Shown here: piece after piece, positions 63,669-64,000 of the stretch
Layout of the letters: the number at the start of each line of letters is the position of its first letter
Position numbering within the stretch: position 1 is the stretch's first letter
Source: Shewanella loihica PV-4
Lineage (GTDB): Bacteria > Pseudomonadota > Gammaproteobacteria > Enterobacterales > Shewanellaceae
Length of the DNA stretch: 64,000 bases
Assembly: GCF_000016065.1 (NCBI RefSeq)
Contig: NC_009092.1
Span: 2,480,001 to 2,544,000 of the forward strand
Reading direction: 5' to 3'
Made by a program: the position numbers and the translations under genes
The notes under the pieces: model-generated
What the model saw: the letters and a program-made list of their open reading frames with translations, nothing else
The model's database searches: none
What the model was told of the DNA's origin: nothing

Positions 63669-64000
63669 ATGCAGAAACCTAGCCTCGAATTAAAAGGCTC
63701 TTCATTTACGCTTTCAGTGCTGCACATTAACGATGCAGATCTCGACGGGGTCGCCCGCGAACTCGACGATAAACTGGCCATCGCGCCGCAGTTTTTTCTT
63801 GGTGCGCCCCTGGTGGTTAACCTCAGCGCCATCTCAGACCCCGATTACAACCTCGCCGGCCTCAAAGATCTCTTGATCTCCAGGCAGTTGGTGATTGTGG
63901 GGATCACTGGTGCGCCGAGTGCTATCGCTAATCAGGCCAAGGCCTTGGGGCTTGCGCTGATCAAGTCTGGTAAACAGAGTCAGACCCAGCCGCAGCTGCC
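63669..64000 (+). CDS. minC: Septum site-determining protein MinC, N-terminal part
   Basis: Starts at ATG 63669 and runs off the right edge after 110 codons, about half of the usual 220-230 residues. The N-terminal domain ([49 protein letters not shown]) matches MinC, which blocks FtsZ assembly away from midcell together with MinD. An AGGA lies directly at the start, with AAGAG further upstream. minD and minE would be expected to follow. Confidence 0.92.
   Translation, partial: MQKPSLELKGSSFTLSVLHINDADLDGVARELDDKLAIAPQFFLGAPLVVNLSAISDPDYNLAGLKDLLISRQLVIVGITGAPSAIANQAKALGLALIKSGKQSQTQPQL

Overview
The window reads as a stretch of a Shewanella chromosome (Gammaproteobacteria, Alteromonadales). 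The reasons are gene content and order: fadR-nhaB-dsbB, ycgN/ycgL/minC, ydbH-ynbE-ydbL, tamA-tamB, hmgA-hppD, an ExeM-type secreted nuclease with PKD modules, and small families typical of Shewanella/Vibrio (DUF2750, DUF3389-like). Base composition is moderately GC-rich and even, except for one AT-rich island near the right end. The species cannot be fixed from the sequence alone. No rRNA, tRNA, CRISPR array, intact insertion sequence or prophage was seen.

Layout. 0-9 kb: the end of a D-Ala-D-Ala ligase, a small heat-shock protein with a possible RNA thermometer, a lipoprotein 5'-nucleotidase, an esterase, glutathionyl-hydroquinone reductase, SlyD, an orphan WYL regulator of BrxR/CapW type, a MITE-like repeat and an MltB-type lytic transglycosylase. 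9-18 kb: CheV, an MscS channel, a sigma70-consensus promoter feeding a long leader and an unlisted 57-aa protein, a PLP enzyme and several small membrane or secreted proteins. 17.5-21 kb: tyrosine catabolism (a LysR regulator divergent from hmgA-hppD). 21-37 kb: LysE exporter, FemAB-like protein, gamma-glutamyltransferase, Aer-like receptor, M20 and M3 peptidases, a CpdB-like nucleotidase, acyl-CoA dehydrogenase and YeaD mutarotase. 37-42 kb: ydbH-ynbE-ydbL, where YdbH has grown by at least six in-frame tandem repeats. 43-53 kb: extracellular nuclease, isoaspartyl peptidase and the overlapping tamA-tamB pair. 53.5-57 kb: fadR, nhaB, dsbB.

56.8-61.4 kb is an accessory island. Two direct copies of a palindromic repeat lie on its left and three inverted copies on its right. 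Between them are AT-rich genes, all on the minus strand: a nucleotidyltransferase-fold protein overlapping a partner gene of unknown function, a small membrane protein, and a secreted six-cysteine protein. Two integron attC-like repeats each follow a gene stop. This is the most likely place for an undescribed system. The repeats are notable in their own right: stem sequences differ between copies but stay paired, while the loop stays TCCC.

61.4-64 kb: ycgN, an MltB-family protein whose catalytic glutamate is replaced by alanine, a second MITE-like palindrome, ycgL and the start of minC.

Functional themes: envelope biogenesis (TamAB, YdbH/YnbE/YdbL, MltB proteins, DsbB, Ddl, MinC), scavenging of extracellular nucleic acid and peptides (ExeM, two nucleotidases, GGT, Dcp, M20 peptidase), and aromatic and fatty-acid catabolism (HppD/HmgA, FadR, acyl-CoA dehydrogenase). 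All function calls rest on motif recognition by eye, not on database searches.
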